Source of the DNA: Leptodactylus fallax
Taxonomy: Eukaryota; Chordata; Amphibia; Anura; Leptodactylidae
NCBI GenBank assembly: GCA_947044405.1
Contig: CAMRHE010000011.1
Coordinates: forward strand, 8,139,501 to 8,203,500
Length of the DNA stretch: 64,000 nucleotides
Direction: 5' to 3'
Shown: one piece after another, positions 44,115-57,230 of the stretch
Layout: each line of letters starts with the position of its first letter
Position numbering within the stretch: position 1 is the stretch's first letter
Translations under genes and position numbers: made by a program
Notes under the pieces: model-generated
The model's input: the letters and a program-made list of their open reading frames with translations, nothing else
What the model was told of the DNA's origin: nothing
Database searches by the model: none

Positions 44115-45726
44115 TCAAGTCGGACGATCTCGGTCTGGAGCCGGTCTCCGTCTACGGCGAGGTCTCTGGGACCTGTGCGGAGTAAGGTCACATTCTTCGG
44201 TGGGGGCCCGTGGTTGCAGGAGGGCTCCAGGATGATCAGGGTCGTCCAGTAATGAGTCCCATGCTGGAAAACAGATAGATGGAAGGCCAAGACATCCGAG
44301 GAAGTCCAGGAGGCCACTTGGAGAATTGAGGGAGAGTAGTTTGTCTTTCATTCGGACCTGAAGAGCGAATGGGAAACCCCAGCGGTAGGGAATCCCATGC
44401 TTCTGGAGAAGAGCAAGCAGGGGTTTCAGCGCCGCCCGTTGATGCAGAGTATGCCTGGAGAGATCCAGAAAGATGGAGAGTGGAGCACCATCAAAGTCAA
44501 TAGTCTTAAGTCTCCTGGCTTTGAGCATAATCTCCTCTTTCACATCCCGTGGTTTCTCGGGGTCCTAGCTGCGAGGTCTAAGCGCATGATGCACACGGTC
44601 AATCTCTATAGGACTGTCAGGGAATCTCCCCAGGAGAGAGTTAAAAATACCAGTGAGAGTGGGCACCAAGTCTGCAGACTGCGTGGCTTCAGGCAGGCTG
44701 TGGATCCTAATATTATTGCGGTGGTTTCTATATTGTCCATTTGGGAAATTATCTTATGGTAGTGAGCCGTATGGGCAGAGGAGAAGAGATTCAGGTTCTG
44801 GGGAGAAGTGGAAGTAGAGGACTGAGACTGCTCCAATGCCGCCACTCATTGTTGTAAGACCATATGTCAGATTTGACCACCTGTAGGTGTTGGTGCCACG
44901 CTCGCTTCAGGTCATAGGCTACATCGTCCACGTCCGTTTTGCTGGGGAGCAGGGCGAGCAGGGCTTGTAGTTCCGGATTCCCCTGAAGGGTGTGAACCAC
45001 TTCCTCAGTTGGTGGCAAGTGAGATACAAAAGATGGTTGCACAATGTGGTTGGCGGAGGAAGCAGGATGGGATCTTGGCAGTTTCTTGCAGGTAACAAGT
45101 GGCTCGGCTTCATCCCCAGAGGACATGTCAGACTGAAACTGAGGAGGTATCTCGCCGGAGCCCAGGCCCCGACTGGACAGCCAAAACAGGGTTTTTTGGG
45201 GCTGGAACCCCAATCAACATCTCTGGAGTACCTTGCAGGGTGAGAGATGCCTAATTTGAAGGAAGGTGGAGTGATTGGCAGGCCTGGGGGGCTTTCCCAT
45301 CCCCCCCAGTAGCCTCAGAAGACTTAGAGGCTGTATTAGCAGTAGGGATCAGCAGCTCCCAGTTTGCCTCTGATCACTGCAGGGAGAGGGAAGATGGCCA
45401 CTTGGGGCCCACAGATGGTATGGGAGAGGAGGATAATGGAGCTGGGAGGTCCGGTGGAAGAGTTGTTTGGAGGGAGGATTGGCGCTTGCAGGGAGAAGAG
45501 GCACAAAGGAGAACACAGCGCTTTTCTGCTGTGCAGGAGGGAGAATATGTGTCTGCAGCACTGGTTGTGCCTGCGCCTCCAGGCCAGCCCCGCTATCTGA
45601 TGACCTCCGCAGGTCCCCGAGGGGGAGAAAATAGTTAGATATTGGGCCCTCCGTGATTGTGGAGGGAGCAGGGTCCCCTACCTGCTTTCTGGCTCGGGTC
45701 TTGCCCATATCGTCAGCCGGATTCAA
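44115..45726 (-). pseudogene. LINE ORF1 of the outer nested LINE (frameshifted)
   Basis: The start is near 45708 (MGKTRARK, then a basic, proline-rich region), followed by a middle coiled-coil-like part (QMDNIE, 44700s) and a C-terminal domain at 44543-44115 with HGIPYRWGFPF near 44400, typical of L1/Tx1 ORF1. At least four frame pieces (45726-45349, 45213-44791, 44845-44606, 44543-44115). It belongs to the LINE whose ORF2 is at 26030-23680; the Tc1 insertion fell between the two ORFs. Confidence 0.8.
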
Positions 45727-45805
45727 CCCTTAATAAAGGGCATAGAGGAGAGCTGCTAGTATGTGCTGCCCTGCCGGGATCATGCCAAGCCTCGTCCCCC
45801 CGAAC

Positions 45806-46120
45806 AAAGCATTTTTACTGCACAGTGAAAGCTGTATAAACAAAACCTGTAAGAATATGGTGGTTCTGCATATATTTTTTTCAATTCCAACTCATTCTGA
45901 ATTTTTTTTCCTTCTTCCCAGTACATTGTATAGAATAATAATTGGTAGCAGGAACTCTTGCCCAAAAAAGTCCTTAACAAAACATTTTTCACTACCGGAA
46001 TTGTCTTGTCAGTAAAAAATTGCTGTATTGCACAAGTGAAAGAGTTAACTGTCTGTGTAAGCAGCATCAACAGAAGACGCACAGATTCCCCCAGTCTCCC
46101 ACTGTCTATGAACCTGTCCT
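45806..46120. other. Dispersed repeat, right half, beginning with the LINE target duplication
   Basis: Starts with AAAGCATTTTT (45806-45816), the second copy of 23445-23455. Continues the A/T-rich repeat interrupted by the LINE. No gene. Confidence 0.45.
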
Positions 46121-47100
46121 ATCACTAATCTGCCCTGTATAATTGCTTGATTCTCTAAATTCTCTTAGTTCACTAACTATTGATGGGATTCCTATTGCTT
46201 TTCTAAATAGTATTACTAAACCTATAACCGATGTGGCAGTGAGATGGATCACAGATCTATTTGTATGTCTACCATTTACAGCAACTAAAGGCTGAAAACG
46301 AATGCACAAGCTTTTTATACACCATATGACATCAGTACTGTAATGTCCACCTACCACTGTCTATTGGCTGAGAGTCTGTCAGATGTTGCTACAATGTCAC
46401 ACAGTGTGTAAGTCATTGCGGCCTGTAATGACAGACGTTACATAGTTATATATATTGACAATAGATTGATTGTTATATACATAAAGCAGTTGGCTCTGTG
46501 GCCTGTATAGTGGCAGGGTGCTGGTACTGCAGCTAAGCTTCCATTTACTTTAACGAGACTTGAGCTGCAGTAGTGGTTACAGACCACTATAATGGAACCG
46601 GAGCTATTTGCTTCCTGTAACCCCAGGCAGATGTGATGTTGAAATCAGGGCTCTGTACTGTGGCCTACATCATCACTTCCAGGACTCCACCTATAATGAT
46701 AAATTATTACTGGCCCTTAGAAGGTCTTACAATTACTGTAGGTAACTACACCTTTAGATGAACAACAGCATCCGGCACTCTGTCTCTGCCTCATCGGTCA
46801 TGTCTGGCACTCTCCTGTGATATGTGTCCATGGTCACCAGTGAGGCCTGTCATTGGACCTCAGTGGTGACATGGCCACGCCAAGCTTCATGGCCTCCCAG
46901 GAGAGCGCCAGATGCTACAAAGAGGCCCAAAAGAGATAAATAAAGGTGAGTATGAATGGGTTTTTTTTTTTTTTTTTTTTGTTTTTTGTCATCTCCCCAG
47001 AGTATAATGCATTAGCCATTTTAGTTCACTCGAAAAAAATCTCCATTTGTTTGGTTTCATTAAAAAACAAAAAAAACAAAAAAAACAATTTGGAATATTT
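46121..47100. other. Non-coding DNA with a hAT-MITE-like body
   Basis: No gene. 46780-46945 resembles 47420-47690 (shared blocks such as GCCAGATGCTACAAAGAGG / GCCAGAAGCTGCAAGGAGG), indicating two decayed copies of one repeat. Poly-T at 46960-46981. Confidence 0.5.
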
Positions 47101-47104
47101 GGGT

Positions 47105-48030
47105 CGAATGGAGTTTGCTACAAGTCAGTTTGCCAATCTTTGGTGAAGACCAAACACAGCATATCAGCACAAATGCATCATACCAGCTGTTAAGCACAGT
47201 GGTGGAGAGATGATGATTTTGGCTTTTTTTGTAGCCACAGGACCTTGTCACCGTGTAGTCATTGTGTTGACTATGAACTCCTCTGTAATGATAGCTGAAC
47301 CTCAAAAGATTAATTTAACCAAAGTGCTATTATTCTTTTTTAGGGTCTTCAGACCCCAGGTATAATAGGTGGAGGCCCAGGCGAGGTGTTAGAAAACAAT
47401 TATAATCACCTTCACTCACCTATTTTGGGTCTCCTCATGGCATCCGGCGCTCTCCTAGTGATGTCACGCACCTGGGGTCACCGCTGAAGCCTGTGATTGG
47501 GCCACAGCAGTTACATGGACATGCTGAGCATTGTTAAGTCATGACATTAGGTGTGCCCATGCCACCGCTGAGGCCCCTGTGATTGGGTTTCAGCGATGAC
47601 CATGGGCTCATGATGTCACCGAGAAGACTGAGAGCGAGCGCCAGAAGCTGCAAGGAGGCCCAAATGAGGTGAGGGAGGGTGAGTATAAATGTTTTTTTTT
47701 TTTACTTTTTACATCTCCACTGGGCCCCCACCCATTATTCTCTTGGGTCTGAAAAGACCCCAGATTATATAATAATTTCACTTCCAGTTCTATCTGAACA
47801 GGAATCTGAACCCAAGACAAAAGAAATCTTAAAAAGTTCACCCATCTCTATTAACACATCTCTACTCTGTATATCAAACATGAGGTCAACTATCCAACAT
47901 CTAAAGCTTTGCTAAAACTGGGACAATGGTCCCAAACACGCCAGCAAATCTACAATAGAATTTCTAAACAAGAAAAGAATCAAGGTGTTTGATAGCCAAA
48001 AGGTCAGACTTCAACCTAATTGAAATGCTA
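47105..48030 (+). pseudogene. Old Tc1-like transposase remnant, split by a repeat
   Basis: 47150-47310 reads, with stops, as the GGGxVMxWxxFxATGPG-type block of Tc1 transposases; 47900-48030 reads as the following DNDPKH...SPDLNxIExLW-type block. Both on the + strand, heavily mutated. The 47340-47780 repeat separates them. Confidence 0.55.
47340..47780. repeat. hAT-MITE-like repeat in the Tc1 remnant
   Basis: Bounded by AGGGTCTTCAGACCCC (left) and GGTCTGAAAAGACCCC (right), the module also seen at 24546-24890 and 41590-41640. Ends and duplication not resolved. Confidence 0.5.
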
Positions 48031-50040
48031 TAGCTGGAACTTAACCCCTCCCAACGGATTTTTCGATTTTTGATTCCTTGCCTTCCAAACTCCATAACTT
48101 TTCTATTTTTCCGTTCACAGAGCCATATGAATGATTAATGTTTGTATGTACTGGGAAGCTGGAAAACCTTTCAGAATGGGGTGGAATTGGAGAAAACCTG
48201 CATTTGTGAAACATTCTTACAGACTTTGGTTTTATAGCATTCACTGTGCAGCCAAATTGACATGTCACCTGTATTCTATGGGTTGGTATGGGGATACCAA
48301 ATTTACATAGTTTTATTTACGTTTCATTCTTCATATTCTGACACCCCTAACTTTTTTTATATATTGGTGTTCGGGGATGCACAAGGCATCTTTTTTTGTG
48401 GGCCAGGTGTACTTAGTTATTCTAATAAATTTTTAAGAGAGGCTACGTGGTTTGGCTTTTTAAAGTGTCAGTTTGGCACTTTAGATTTTTTTTTCTCTCC
48501 ATGGCATTTGCTGTATGGGTGAAATATTTTTAGAAGTTTGCAGACTGGATGTTGTTAGGCACAGGAATACCTAATGTGTATGTGATTCAAACTTTTAGTT
48601 CTTTTCATTTATTTTTTTATATATTTTTATTTATAGTATTTTTTTTTTATTTATTCTTTTTTTTTATTTATATTTACTGTAATGATTGATCCTTTTGGGG
48701 TCTTGAACTCCAGGGTGTCTGATCAATAATGCAATGCATTGCAATACATTTGTATTAAAAGCTGCCCAAAATGGCAGCGCCCATACACTACCAGAAAAAT
48801 GGTGCCTTAATGCTGTCGATCACTGCAGTACTGATTGCGGGCATTATTCCCAGGTCTACTCTGTATAATAAAGGGGAGATGAATTGGCTATGGTGGCCGC
48901 TCAGGAGCTTATTTTATTACCCTACATCTGCCATACTATTATGGCAGATGTTGGGAAAGGTTTAAGAGAGCTGTACACAAACAAATGCCCAGAAGCCTCA
49001 ATGAATTGCAGAAATGTTGTACAGAAGAGTGGGTCAAAATTACTTCAGAATGATGTGAGGGACAAATAATGTTATACAGAAGACCATTTTTTCTACAAGC
49101 TATTGATTCATGGGTTGTATTTAATTTTTTTCACATATGGCTCTTCCATTTTGACTTAATTTTTCTTAAATAAATAATGGGTCAGAAGGGGTACTATGTC
49201 ACCTTAAGTAGACCGCCTTTACAGGCCACCTTATAGTGTGTATAGTCTAACAGACCTTGAATTCTTGACTAGGAATTCTTGGAAAGGAATATGGTATATG
49301 AGATTAAAGCCAAACAAGAACATCTCTTCCAAAAAGAAAGGAGACAAAGGATAAATTGCTCACCTTTAATTAAGGCTTGGATATCTATATTAGCTTTTTA
49401 CAATTCAGTATAATATGTATTTTATTACGTTCAGCTAAGGCGCAGTCCAGAAATCTAGTTTTAAGTAACTCTTCTCCATTCATATTCTAAATAAATAATG
49501 TTAGTTTCTGTATAATTATCTATTTAAAATACAGCATGTAGCTGTAACATCTCCAGGCAAACAATAATATAAAATTTTTAATTTTTAACATTATTATTAG
49601 TTAAAAATTTATTAACTCTATTAAAATAAATTCTGTCTGAAAAATCTAATACAGTACAAGTGAATAATAACTTTTCACACAAGTCTTGTCTCTAGTCAAT
49701 AATTAAAATCTCCCTAGTGCTGCAATCTCATTATTAATATCTTCAAGGTACCTTATACAGCATAATAAAAAGTAAGTTTAGTGCTAAATATTCATTAAAA
49801 GAGTCTAGATGTAAATACTTTTGTTGGTCAAGATTCATTTTATGCATCTATAAATTTGAATCCGTGCCCTGGTTATCTTGATTCTTGTACTATAATCACT
49901 ATAAAAAATTCGAATACCTTTCATAGACTTCTTTTAAAACAAATATTAGATCTGTTTGAAACACAAACTTTAACTTTGTAAAACAAAATAAAAATACTAC
50001 TGCAACCTATTACATTTTAAGATTTTATATACAGTATTAA
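48031..50040. other. Non-coding DNA, dispersed-repeat-like then AT-rich
   Basis: 48040-48770 looks like a degraded high-copy repeat (TTAACCCCTCCCAACGG at the left); 49070-50040 is AT-rich. No gene recognised. Confidence 0.5.

Positions 50041-50041
<1 letters not shown>

Positions 50042-50093
<52 letters not shown>
50042..50093. repeat. (TATC)n microsatellite
   Basis: About 13 uninterrupted TATC units. Confidence 0.95.
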
Positions 50094-50094
<1 letters not shown>

Positions 50095-50102
50095 ATCATA
50101 TA

Positions 50103-50475
50103 CAGGTACATCTCAATAAATTCGAATATCTTTGAAACGTTTATTTCTTTCTGAAATTAAATTAAAAAAGTGACCTCCTATATTTTCTAGATTCTTTACA
50201 CACAGTTCTATTTCAAGTGTTTTATTTCTGTAAATATTGATTATGGATTACAGGTAATGAAAACCAAAATCTAAGAAAATTTGAATATTGTAAAAAAGTA
50301 CAGTATTGTAAATTCAGTGTGTCACCTGCCAAGGTTTCCTAAGCCTTTAAATGGTCCCTCAGTCTGGTTCAGTAGGACACACAGTCATGGAAGACTGCGG
50401 ATTATGAATTGTATTACTGAATTACTGAAATGAATGAACATTTCAAAAATATTCTAATTTATTGAGACGCACCTG
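50103..50475. mobile_element. Tc1/mariner MITE
   Basis: Inverted ends CAGGTACATCTCAATAAATT and AATTTATTGAGACGCACCTG, flanked by TA (50101-50102, 50476-50477). 373 bp, no coding capacity. Confidence 0.88.
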
Positions 50476-50569
50476 TATAAGTATCATGCTTAAAGAAAAA
50501 ACATTGTCATTAAAAGACATACATGCAAGCAAACTGTATATAAAATAAAACAGAATAACAAAGAAACAA

Positions 50570-52300
50570 ACCTCGTTTTTGTACATTTTTTATGTATAGA
50601 TATTTCAATACAAAAAGTGGCATATAACATATAACAGAGTGGCATAGCATACTACAGTAGTCTATGCATACTAGCATTAATGAGACATGTATAGAATAGT
50701 ACAGTCAGCTTAGTTCATAGTAGAGGGGGGTAAAATAAGAGACCATAATTTAAAATTCCATTAGGAAAAAAGGAGGGGTAAGGGAGAGTGAATAGGAGAG
50801 ATAGTGTTGGAGTAGTACAAAATAAGTGAAGAGGATGCGGCCTAAGTTCCAGTACCTACAGTGCTAGAGTTGAAGGTCCAGACATTATACAATGTATATG
50901 TAGTGCAACATGTGGAGTGGAGTTGGAAGGAGGTTGAGGGGGGGCATGAGGGAAGGATTCTCAAATAAGGGCAATTTTAATCATACATATTACTAAACCA
51001 GCATAATGCATCAACCATATCATCAGTCAAAAAGGGTATCAAAGTGAAAAGAACAATAGGTAGACCGGTGTCCCGACGCTCCACCACATGTAAGACTTAA
51101 GGCAATCAAAAAGATAAGAGAAAGAGATTTACCAATATGTTAGGGTATAAACTGTAGTTTCAACTGCAGTCACAGCAAAGTGATATAGTTTGTTGGGAAG
51201 GGGGGGTAAGGATAGGAGGGTCAAATTACAGTGTCCCCAGAAAATGGACACACCTAGAAAAGCCATGGGCCCCAGGTGTTAAGAAAGGAGCTCCTTCAAA
51301 ATGGCATTTCTGAGGGAGTTTTGCCTTCCATGCCCCAATGGAAGGGGGATTAACCTGACACTACTTTGTGAGAATAAAAAATGTTGCAACCGCAATGATT
51401 ATTGTAGGGAGATTATTAGTTGAGTATGAAGCTTTATCTGGGTTTTACAGATGTCATTTATCGACTGTTCAACCTGTTTCCAATAGTTCTTGATTAATGC
51501 GCAGTGGTACCAGGTGTGAGATCGTGCCTATCTCACGGCCACAGCGTGATGGGTGTGATACCATCTATTGATAAGTTTGTAGAAGCTCTCCTGAAAGCTA
51601 GCACATTTCAAAAATCCATAAGAATGTGTTAATATAAACTGCTTATCAGAGGCAGACAGATGCATGTTTAATTCCCGTTCCAAAGCTAAGAGATAGCAAG
51701 GCTTTGTGGGTGCTCCGTGTAGAAAAATGCCTTGATATATCTTAGATAATGCCTTGTGAAGGAGCTTTGGGAGAAGGACATAATTCTCCAATCAGGTAGG
51801 ATCTGGATATGGTGAGGGTTTGACCTTGTTAAATTGCCTACAAACATTCTAAAAATCAATATTATGCAGTATGGATGGGAAATATCGCCTCTCCTCTCCA
51901 AGAAGAGACGTTAATTATGGCAGGGATGGGGGGATTAAACAAAGGGGAAAGTGCCATGTCTCCCAAAAGTGGCCAAAGGCCAGATTGGGTTGGGAGTGGC
52001 AGGATGCTCTTTTAAGCCTGGCTGCAAAGCTCAGGAGGGAGTTGTATAGACTTGAAGCTTAGTTATAGCTTCAAGTATCTGACTAAGGGGTTCCTATCAA
52101 TGAACTAATTTTGAAGGAACCCTTAACCAGACCCCTTTCAGGGAATCTACCACCTAAGACCGAGGCTGGATAATTACATGCACCAAGTCCACAATGGGAT
52201 ACTACTCCTACTGTGGATATAGTAAATTGGGAGGATGGGACACGAGCATTAGCTGCAGCATATGACAATCGCTGCTTGCAAACAGTCCCTGCACTTAGCT
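50570..52300 (-). pseudogene. LINE 3' fragment (ORF2 C-terminus), L1/Tx1-like
   Basis: Frame 51791-51528 ends in a C-terminal ORF2 block (ERELNMHLSASDKQF, then FYKLINRWYHT). 51850-52080 reads as related ORF2 sequence through shifts, and lower coordinates would be the 3' UTR. Limits approximate. Confidence 0.5.
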
Positions 52301-52568
52301 AGTTCCAGCTTCATAACACTGCCTGTGCGCAGGTTTAAAAAGATCCCCCCCTTCCTCCTCACACGGAACTAACTGGCTGTCCAGACGACGTGTGGAGGAG
52401 GATGTGTGCAGGAACGCACAGTTATCAGTCCTGCCATACAGCAAGTTACCTATTCTACGTCTCTGAACTCAGCAAAGCATCCACAATATATTTGTCTTTT
52501 TTGTATAAAACACGTATATTTAATATTTATATGTGTGCAATATATAAATTTGTTTACAGTGTGTTTAC

Positions 52569-52574
<6 letters not shown>

Positions 52575-52618
<44 letters not shown>
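52575..52618. repeat. (TA)n microsatellite
   Basis: Continuous TA dinucleotides that supply the TA target of the next element. Confidence 0.95.
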
Positions 52619-53555
<937 letters not shown>

Positions 53556-53792
53556 TATATACAGTGGGGAAAAAAAGTATTTAGTCAGCCAGCAATTGTG
53601 CAAGTTCTCCCACTTAAAAAGATGAGAGAGGCCTGTAATTGACATCATAGGTAGACCTCAACTATGAGAGACAAAATGAGAAAACAAATCCAGAAAATCA
53701 CATTGTCTGATTTTTAAAGAATTTATTTGCAAATTATGGTGGGAAATAAGTATTTGGTCAATAACAAAAGTTCATCTTAATACTTTGTTATA

Positions 53793-53795
<3 letters not shown>

Positions 53796-53851
<56 letters not shown>

Positions 53852-54190
53852 GTCCTTTAATAGTCCCACAATGGGGAAATTCAGTGTGTTACAGCAGCAA
53901 AGATAAGATAAGCAGATACAAATACAAATACAACATGTACAGGAATGTTCCAAGGTAAGAGGCATTACATTGATAGCAGACAGACAGATAGGAAGTAGCA
54001 GAGGGGGGGGGGGGGATTTAACAGGCAGAAAGATATTTTAGCTCTCTGTGTGTAATGATCTCCGCTTTGGTCGATGTTGGTTGTACAGCCTAACCGCGGT
54101 GGGGAGGAAGGACTTACGATAGCGCTCCTTCTCACACTTAGGGTGGAGCAGTCGGTCACTGACAGTACTGCCCAGCGCGATCACAGTCTC
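53796..54190 (-). mobile_element. 5'-truncated LINE fragment (L2/CR1-type)
   Basis: Minus strand reads ORF2 C-terminus (SDRLLHPKCEKERYRKSF, about 54165-54100), a short 3' UTR with GAATTTCCCCATTGTGGGAC and a (TTA)n tail (53851-53796). TTATA flanks both sides, a possible short target duplication. Confidence 0.6.
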
Positions 54191-55220
54191 ATGCATGGGA
54201 TGGGACTTCTTATATATCCTTTGTTGGCAATGACAGAGGTCAAACGTTTTCTGTAAGTCTTCACAAGGTTGGCACACACTGTTGCTGGTATGTTGGCCCA
54301 TTCCTCCATGCAGATCTCCTCTAGAGCAGTGATGTTTTGGGGCTGTCGCTGGGCAACACGGACTTTCAACTCCCTCCAAAGGTTTTCTATGGGGTTGTGA
54401 TCTGGAGACTGGCTAGGCCACTCCAGGACCTTGCAATGCTTCTTACGAAGCCACTCCTTCATTGCCCTGGTGGTGTGCTTGGGATCAATGTCATGCTGAA
54501 AGACCCAGCCATGTTTCATCTTCAATGCCCTTGCTGATGGAAGTAGGTTTGCACTCAAAATCTCACAATACCTGGCCCCATTCATTATTTCATGTACACG
54601 GATCAGTCTTCCTGGTCCCTTTGCAGAGAAACAGCCCAAAGCATAATGTTGCCACCCCGATGCTTCACAGTAGGTATGGTGTTCTTTGGATGCAACTCAG
54701 CATTCACTCTCCTCCAAACACGGCGAGTTGTGTTTCTACCAAAGAGTTCTACTTTGGTTTCATCTTTCCATATGACATTCTCCCAATACTCTTCTGGAAC
54801 ATCCAAATGCTCTCTAGCAAACTTCAGACTGGCCTGGATATGTACTGGCTTAAGCAGGGGGACACGTCTGGCACTGCAGTATCTGAGTCCCTGGCGGCGT
54901 AGTGTGTTACTGACGGTAGCCTTTGTTACGTTAGTCCCAGCTTTCTGCAGGTCATTCACTAGTTCCCCCCATGTGGTTCTGGGATTTTTGCTCACCATTC
55001 TTGTGATCATTTTGACCCCACAGGGTAAGATCTTGCGTGGAGCCCCTGATCGAGGGAGATTATCAGTGGTCTTGTATGTCTTCCATTTTCTAATTATTGC
55101 TCCTACAGTTGATTTCTTCACACCAAGCTGCTTGCCTATTGCAGATTCAGTCTTTCCAGCCTGGTGCAGGTCTACAATTTTGTTTCTGGTGTCTTTCCAC
55201 AGCTCTTTGGTCTTCACCAT
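54181..55220 (-). pseudogene. Tc1-like transposase (frameshift, C-terminus interrupted)
   Basis: 55220-54603 covers the N-terminal helix-turn-helix ([20 protein letters not shown]), linker and first catalytic Asp (IWKDET). 54639-54181 continues in another frame with [20 protein letters not shown] (second Asp) and [11 protein letters not shown] (third). The frame changes between about 54630 and 54655. The last residues are displaced by the LINE fragment. Otherwise nearly complete. Confidence 0.87.
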
Positions 55221-55583
55221 AGTGGAGTTTGAAGTGTGACTGTTTGAGGTTGTGGACAGGTGTCTTTTATACTGATAACAATTTCAAACAGGTGCTATTA
55301 CTACAGGTAATGAGTGGAGGACAGAGGAGCCTCTTAAAGAAGTTACAGGTCTGTGAGAGCCAGAAATCTTGCTTGTTTGTAGGTGACCAAATACTTATTT
55401 TCCACCATAATTTGCAAATAAATTCTTAAAAAATCTGACAATGTGATTTTCTAGATATGTTTTCTCATTTTGTCTCTCATAGTTGAGGTCTACCAATGAT
55501 GTCAATTACAGGCCTCTCTCATCTTTTTAAGTGGGAGAACTTGCACAATTGCTGGCTGACTAAATACTTTTTTTCCCACTGTA

Positions 55584-56209
55584 GCTAACCTTAAAGAGCA
55601 ATACAGTGTACAATCCACGGCAAGAGCCAAGAGCTAAGACACATACAATATGGTCAGAAGTATGATCGCTATTCATTTCTAACAAAGGATGTGCAATATA
55701 GACGATTTGAGGAACGGCAATGTACTGCCACAGAGGACATATAAAACAGCAGAGAAAACCTCAGTAAACATTGTTTAAACATGGAGTGAGAAGGCTCATG
55801 GAGGAGCGGGGACAGCGCTAACTGGAAGTGGTAAGTAAGCAAATCGTCTGTGCTGACCGACTCCCCCGCAGGCCAAACGACTGCAACAGAACTCAGACTA
55901 GGACCACAGCCACAACCATGCTTCGAGATCAGTACCTATAGACAGTGGACAGTGCAAATATAACAACCTAGCAGGTGAAACCAATGAATGAGAGAAGGAT
56001 ACAATAGCATATCTCCCAGCATGTCCATGAGAGAAGAAGCAGGACAGCTGTTTCAAGCAGAGAGTTCACAATTGGGTGCCACTGCAGTCGCCAGGTGACA
56101 CTAAGGGGAGGACAAGCCTTGGTTCTGGATGGATTGTCAGGCGATTTAGACTTTTGGATGTTTCCAGTGAGGACCTTTGAGTGAGCACGGCAGCGGGTCT
56201 AACGCTAAG
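55584..56209. other. Non-coding stretch, unclassified
   Basis: No frame or repeat recognised; probably 3' continuation of the adjoining LINE remnant, but I cannot show it. Confidence 0.4.
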
Positions 56210-57230
56210 GCATCCATGATGGAATCTCGAGGAGAGGCATTTTCAGTGCTTCCCAGATGGCTCCCAGATCAGAAGGGGTATGCACAATCAGCCCGTGGCC
56301 GTTCAATGGAATAGAGAGGCCAAAGGGGATATTGGATATGTCACTTCTGCAGGACATACAAAAGGGACTTCAGTAACCTCCTCTTCCAAAGGGTCAAGGT
56401 GGCCAAATCCTGAAAAAAGTAAGCACTGACTCACTGAGTTTGACATCTTTCTTCACCTTCACAGCTGGCAATATGTCTACAGTGTCTGCTGTGGACAGGA
56501 AGCCACAAATGATATCCCTTGGAAGGGTCATCAGGCCCAGGTTTAGGTCTCAAACACCTGTGTGCTCTCGCTATAGAAATCATGTTAGCTCTCTCAGGTC
56601 CAAGAAGTATGCAAAAGATTTCCAAGAGGGCAGGGCGAGGTGAGTCAGAGGTGCAGGATTTCGGGAGACCTTTAATTCGGAGGTTTCTTCTCCTACTACG
56701 ATTCTTCTGGTCTTCCAGGAGTGTAAGGGCTCGATCAAGATAATCTTTCTGGATAGCCGTCTGGGCCACCAGCGCCTTGCAGGAGTGAGCAAGGTCCAAG
56801 CAAGCGGACTGAGAGTAGTGAGTTCAATCTTAATCTCTGCTAGGTCTGAGAGGACAGGCTGGAGGGCCTGGGTGAGAATTTTCTTCAGGAAGACCTTACA
56901 GTAGATGCTGGACTACGAGGAAAGGTTAGCATCCTCATCTTCCACACTATGATGATCAGAATCGCACAGCAGCCAGTGCCATGTTGCCCATGCTCGGCCA
57001 GGAGTGCGGGCTGCCTTTCCTCAAGAATTTTTGCAGGTACGCTTGGAGTTTTGTTGAGGTAGAGGTACCAGGAAGGTCAATGGGTCTTTCTCTGCTAATT
57101 TTAACCATCGCCACAGTTGGAAAACTTATAGAAGGTACCACAACCACCCCTGTATGACAGAGCTGTAGGCTCAGCAGACTATCACCATCAGTGGTCAGGC
57201 TCCGCCCCCTGCCTACCCAAAAATTCTGCC
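56210..57230 (-). pseudogene. LINE ORF1 remnant, L1/Tx1-like
   Basis: Frame 56799-56431 has RRRNLRIKGLPK followed by ARAHRCLRPKPG, the start of an L1-type RRM domain. 56400-56210 reads as the ORF1 C-terminal domain with stops. The region near 57225 (GGGGGCGGAGCCTGAC on the minus strand) looks like a LINE 5' end. Several frameshifts. Confidence 0.7.

Larger units (their letters stand above)
23456..45805 (-). mobile_element. L1/Tx1-like LINE, outer level of the nest (interrupted)
   Basis: Minus-strand LINE whose 5' end and ORF1 lie at 45805-44057 and whose ORF2 and poly-A tail lie at 26305-23456. About 17.7 kb between them is a Tc1-like element and everything inside it. The 11-bp target duplications at 23445 and 45806 bracket the whole. 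Without the nested elements the LINE is about 4.1 kb: ORF2 jumps from the RT motif DAEKAF (23681-23700) to the 3' UTR, so it also has an internal deletion. A hAT-type MITE (24513-24991) sits in ORF2. Confidence 0.85.
53562..55581 (-). mobile_element. Tc1-like transposon with a LINE insert
   Basis: Inverted repeats of about 200 bp, outer ends CAGTGGGGAAAAAAAGTATT and its complement, flanked by TA. It lies six bases from the previous Tc1 element. 2020 bp including about 390 bp of a LINE fragment. Confidence 0.9.

Noticed and set aside
45349..45726. 125-codon frame as a possible host gene
   Set aside because: It begins with a basic L1/Tx1 ORF1-type N-terminus and continues in shifted frames into a recognisable ORF1 C-terminal domain.
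53777..53965. Frame with a poly-tyrosine tract
   Set aside because: It is the (TAA)n tail of a LINE fragment translated in one frame.
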